The translations under genes and the position numbers were made by a program. Below are positions 7,871-9,216 of a stretch of DNA of 9,216 bases, one piece after another. The notes under the pieces are model-generated. The model did no database searches. It had not been told where the DNA came from and worked only from the letters and a program-made list of their open reading frames with translations. Location of the stretch: positions 1 to 9,216 of the forward strand of contig CALZJV010000303.1 of NCBI GenBank assembly GCA_945787595.1, in the 5' to 3' direction. Position 1 is the stretch's first letter, and each line of letters opens with the position of its first letter. The stretch comes from an uncultured Desulfobacterales bacterium (GTDB lineage Bacteria; Desulfobacterota; Desulfobacteria; Desulfobacterales; JAFDCJ01).

Positions 7871-8065
7871 GGAATGGATTCTATTCTATTATTTTATATA
7901 ACAGACAGGATTAACTGGAAAGTATAGGAATTTCCATTTTGAGGACACGGATGAACACGGATTCCCAGGATATCAAAAGCTACAAAAAACCAAATATCTG
8001 TAGAAATCTGTGTCCTAATTTAACTTGATTATCAGGATAAAATCCACCTTCGGTGGGAAGAATAA
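7871..8065. repeat. MITE-like element, copy C (one clear end)
   Basis: Starts three bases after the gnd stop codon with GGAATGGATTCTATTCTATT, an AT-rich run, then CAGACAGGATTAAC. This matches the reverse complement of the right end of copy A (3388-3428) at about 40 of 43 positions. Farther on, TTATCAGGATAAAATCCACC continuing into TTCGGTGG (hairpin CCACC-TTC-GGTGG at 8044-8056) matches the corresponding hairpin of copy A. No second GAATCCATTC end occurs before the vapB gene. It fills most of the 293-base gnd/vapB gap and has no coding capacity. Confidence 0.55.
7942..8016. repeat. AGGACACGGAT inverted repeat nested in copy C
   Basis: AGGACACGGAT (7942-7952) and its near-complement ATCTGTGTCCT (8006-8016, 10 of 11) enclose an unstructured 53-base centre. 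The left side continues as GAACACGGAT, a second half-copy. It separates the left-end and hairpin parts of copy C and looks like a different palindromic repeat inserted into it. Confidence 0.45.
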
Positions 8066-8099
8066 ATTCGGGGTTATAATTTTAATTGGGAAAATGAAA

Positions 8100-8148
8100 T
8101 TGACAAAACCATATCGATCAGGATATTGTAATACGAAATAATATCGAT
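8100..8148 (+). promoter_or_regulatory. vapBC promoter with paired ATATCGAT operator-like boxes
   Basis: A perfect TTGACA (8100-8105) is followed after 18 bases by TATTGT (8124-8129). ATATCGAT occurs in the spacer (8111-8118) and again at 8141-8148, exactly 30 bases apart (about three helical turns). A further inverted pair, GATATT (8122-8127) / AATATC (8140-8145), straddles the start site. This is where a VapBC complex would be expected to autoregulate; the binding itself is inferred. Confidence 0.5.
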
Positions 8149-8160
8149 GGAGGTTTTGGA

Positions 8161-8367
8161 ATGCAAACAGTAACCGTATCGCCGAAATATCAAGTCGTTA
8201 TACCAAAATCCGTAAGGGAGGCATTGCATCTTCGTCCTGGTCAAAAAATGCAGGTTGTAGAATATGATGGGCGGATCGAGCTTATCCCGGAACGAGATAT
8301 AAAAGAACTCCGCGGATTCCTGAAAGGAATAAATACTGAATTCAAGCGAGAGGAAGATAGAGTATGA
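8161..8367 (+). CDS. vapB: VapB-type antitoxin, AbrB/SpoVT-like DNA-binding domain
   Basis: This 68-residue protein has an N-terminal swapped-hairpin AbrB-like domain (~3-42): TVSPKYQVVIPKSVREALHLRPGQ followed by KMQVVEYDGRIELIP, matching the family pattern 'S-x-K-x-Q-(V/I)-x-I-P-K-x-(V/I)-R-x-x-L-x-(L/I)-x-P-G'. The charged C-terminal tail (RDIKELRGFLKGINTEFKREEDRV) is the usual toxin-wrapping segment. GGAGG lies 8 bases before the ATG. The stop codon overlaps the next gene's start as ATGA, coupling translation with the PIN toxin. It should neutralise that toxin and, with it, repress the promoter just upstream. The AT-richer composition compared with pgl/gnd suggests acquired DNA. Confidence 0.9.
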   Translation: MQTVTVSPKYQVVIPKSVREALHLRPGQKMQVVEYDGRIELIPERDIKELRGFLKGINTEFKREEDRV

Positions 8368-8738
8368 ATATTGTGGATTCTTCCGGTTGGCTTGCATACT
8401 TCGCGGATGAGCCTAACGGCAAGCACTTTTTAATCCCTTTGAAGGACACGGCAGCACTTATTGTTCCAACGGTAACGATATATGAGGTTTTCAAGGTAGT
8501 TCTTCGAGAGTCCAGTGAGAATGAGGCGCTACACGCGGTCGTTGCTATGCAAAAAGGAACGGTGGTGGATCTAACTCCCCCACTGGCGATTGCTGCCTCA
8601 AAATTAAGTTTGGAGCATAATCTTCCGATGGCTGACAGCATTATTCTCGCAACAGCAAAGGAATTTGATGCCACCCTCTGGACTCAGGATTCGGACTTTA
8701 AAAATATTAATAGTGTGAAGTATTTTCCTAAGAGATAA
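8364..8738 (+). CDS. vapC: VapC-type PIN-domain ribonuclease toxin
   Basis: The 124 residues form a single PIN domain. The acidic metal-binding residues are in place: Asp5 in MNIVDSSGW, Glu41 in VTIYEVFK, Asp91 in LPMADSIILA, and Asp109 (with Asp111) in LWTQDSDF, so the nuclease looks intact. VapC toxins cleave RNA (often tRNA or rRNA) when their antitoxin is lost; the specific target here cannot be told. It overlaps vapB by four bases (ATGA). Its TAA stop is 11 bases from the next gene's ATG, and that gap contains AGGAG, so a third gene probably belongs to the same transcript. Confidence 0.92.
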   Translation: MNIVDSSGWLAYFADEPNGKHFLIPLKDTAALIVPTVTIYEVFKVVLRESSENEALHAVVAMQKGTVVDLTPPLAIAASKLSLEHNLPMADSIILATAKEFDATLWTQDSDFKNINSVKYFPKR

Positions 8739-8749
8739 AGGAGAAAATT

Positions 8750-8968
8750 ATGGATATTTCATTACCTTTAGATAAAATGACAACAATAGATAAAATAGCT
8801 GTGATGGAAAAACTATGGGACGATCTATGCCGAGATCCTGAATCCATTCCATCGCCAAAATGGCACAAAGAAGTTTTAGAGGCTAGAGAAAAGGAGATAA
8901 ACGAAGGGAAGGCAAAATTTGCAGCTTTTGATCGGGCTAAGGAAAGAATTAGGGATCAGATTAAATGA
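8750..8968 (+). CDS. Addiction-module antitoxin, Unstab_antitox (PF09720-like) family
   Basis: This 72-residue protein follows the layout of the 'addiction module component' antitoxins. It has an N-terminal helix with KMTTIDKIAVMEKLWDDLCRDP (family: 'L-x-x-x-E-(K/R)-x-x-x-x-E-x-L-W-(D/E)-S/D-L'), then IPSPKWHKEVLEARE, and a charged helix NEGKAKFAAFDRAKERIRDQIK. These antitoxins are normally paired with a RelE/ParE toxin encoded just downstream. Here the stop overlaps an ATG (ATGA, 8965-8968) exactly as such a pair would, but only a stump of the toxin follows. AAGGAG lies about 7 bases before the start, 11 bases after vapC, so it may ride on the vapBC transcript. Function as a working antitoxin is doubtful without its partner; cross-neutralising a toxin elsewhere is possible. 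Confidence 0.8.
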   Translation: MDISLPLDKMTTIDKIAVMEKLWDDLCRDPESIPSPKWHKEVLEAREKEINEGKAKFAAFDRAKERIRDQIK

Positions 8969-9048
8969 GAATCAAACTCCTTATTCGGGTCTATGCCATC
9001 TTGGATTGTCGCCGGAATCCCGCGTGGATTCGAAATAGACTTACGTGA
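8965..9048 (+). pseudogene. Remnant of a RelE/ParE-family toxin gene (27 codons)
   Basis: An ATG overlapping the antitoxin stop opens a 27-codon frame: MRIKLLIRVYAILDCRRNPA, then WIRNRLT. The tail VYAILDCRRNPAWIRNRL resembles the C-terminal strand and catalytic tail of RelE/ParE toxins ('(I/V)-x-A-(V/I)-x-x-x-R-R-x-P-x-x-(I/W)-x-x-R-L'). MRIKLL could be the native N-terminus. An intact toxin has roughly 90-100 residues, so some 60-70 central codons seem to have been removed in frame. The position, the overlap and the partner antitoxin all support the call; the sequence itself is short, so similarity alone is weak evidence. Confidence 0.6.
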
Positions 9049-9076
9049 TCTTCGAACCTGTGCCTGCCCAACCTGT

Positions 9077-9145
9077 CCAGTTAAATGTTTGCCCAATGAA
9101 ATGTCTACCCAAAGGCAATTTAACCGGGATGGACCCTTTTCATCC
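9077..9145. repeat. Small inverted repeats after the toxin remnant
   Basis: CCAGTTAAATGTTTGCC (9077-9092) faces GGCAATTTAACCGG (9114-9127) with one 2-3-base bulge. GGGATG (9126-9131) and CATCCC (9141-9146) form a second small hairpin, and ACCGGGAT occurs twice (9123-9130 and ~9152-9159). Nothing coding is seen from 9049 to the window end. The arrangement resembles another degenerate dispersed repeat. Confidence 0.35.
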
Positions 9146-9216
9146 CATTCCACCGGGATCTAAGAACAAGGAAAAATAAACGAATCCATTCATTTTTCAT
9201 CGAGGCGCAGCCTATT

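Noticed and set aside
8074..8397. 107-codon minus-strand frame over vapB and its promoter
   Set aside because: Opposite to a clear AbrB-family gene with ribosome site and promoter; no domain visible in the antisense product.
8842..8852. GAATCCATTCC inside the third antitoxin gene, matching the repeat end
   Set aside because: It lies in a well-conserved coding stretch (PESIPSPKW) without the sub-terminal boxes, so I take it as coincidence.
8956..9153. 65-codon minus-strand frame at the end of the window
   Set aside because: It covers the toxin remnant and small inverted repeats, lacks a ribosome site and resembles no protein family I know.

Overview
The window looks like a chromosomal stretch from a Gram-negative bacterium. 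The evidence is an outer-membrane lipid-transport (MlaC-like) fragment, a lipoprotein with a classical lipobox, and E. coli-like sugar-phosphate enzymes. The intergenic gaps are packed with palindromic dispersed repeats. Their style (motifs such as TTCACCGCAGAGAC, GACAGGATTTACAGGATT, and GTGGGAGCGGCTTCCAGCC-type palindromes) reminds me of Desulfobacterales and other former Deltaproteobacteria. That assignment is an inference from memory, not something the sequence proves.

Layout. At 1-207 is the 3' end of an MlaC/Ttg2D-type gene (+). At 311-985 is a six-helix potassium-channel-like protein (+), and at 1193-1774 a secreted seven-repeat MORN protein (+). These converge on a solute-binding lipoprotein gene of the polar amino acid type (2035-2862, -), with a palindromic gap between them. 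The 2863-3431 gap contains no convincing gene and holds a MITE-like repeat (copy A) with a REP-like palindrome inside it. Then come three sugar-phosphate genes: pgi (3432-5084, -), pgl (5417-6202, +) and gnd (6475-7867, +). A second repeat copy (B) lies in the divergent pgi/pgl gap. A different nested palindromic element lies between pgl and gnd. A third related copy (C) directly follows gnd.

The gnd gene is broken. Its N-terminal part (to about residue 302) and its C-terminal part are both well conserved but lie in different frames. About 16-17 codons of the expected sequence are missing at the join, so it reads as a recent deletion/frameshift or an assembly error. Pgi, Pgl and Gnd act around glucose-6-phosphate (isomerisation, lactone hydrolysis, oxidative decarboxylation to ribulose-5-phosphate). 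The glucose-6-phosphate dehydrogenase (zwf) that would connect them is not in the window.

From about 8100 onward is an AT-richer toxin-antitoxin island. It has a good promoter with a paired ATATCGAT motif, a VapB-type (AbrB fold) antitoxin and a PIN-domain VapC toxin overlapping by ATGA. An Unstab_antitox-family antitoxin follows. A 27-codon remnant, apparently the extreme C-terminus of its RelE/ParE toxin, overlaps that antitoxin's stop codon. The last ~170 bases hold only small inverted repeats.

The most notable non-genic signal is the repeat family (copies A, B, C). It has GGAATGGATTC-type ends, a GACAGGAT sub-terminal box and a central hairpin that keeps a CC-GAA-GG core while the outer stem pairs change in a compensatory way between copies.
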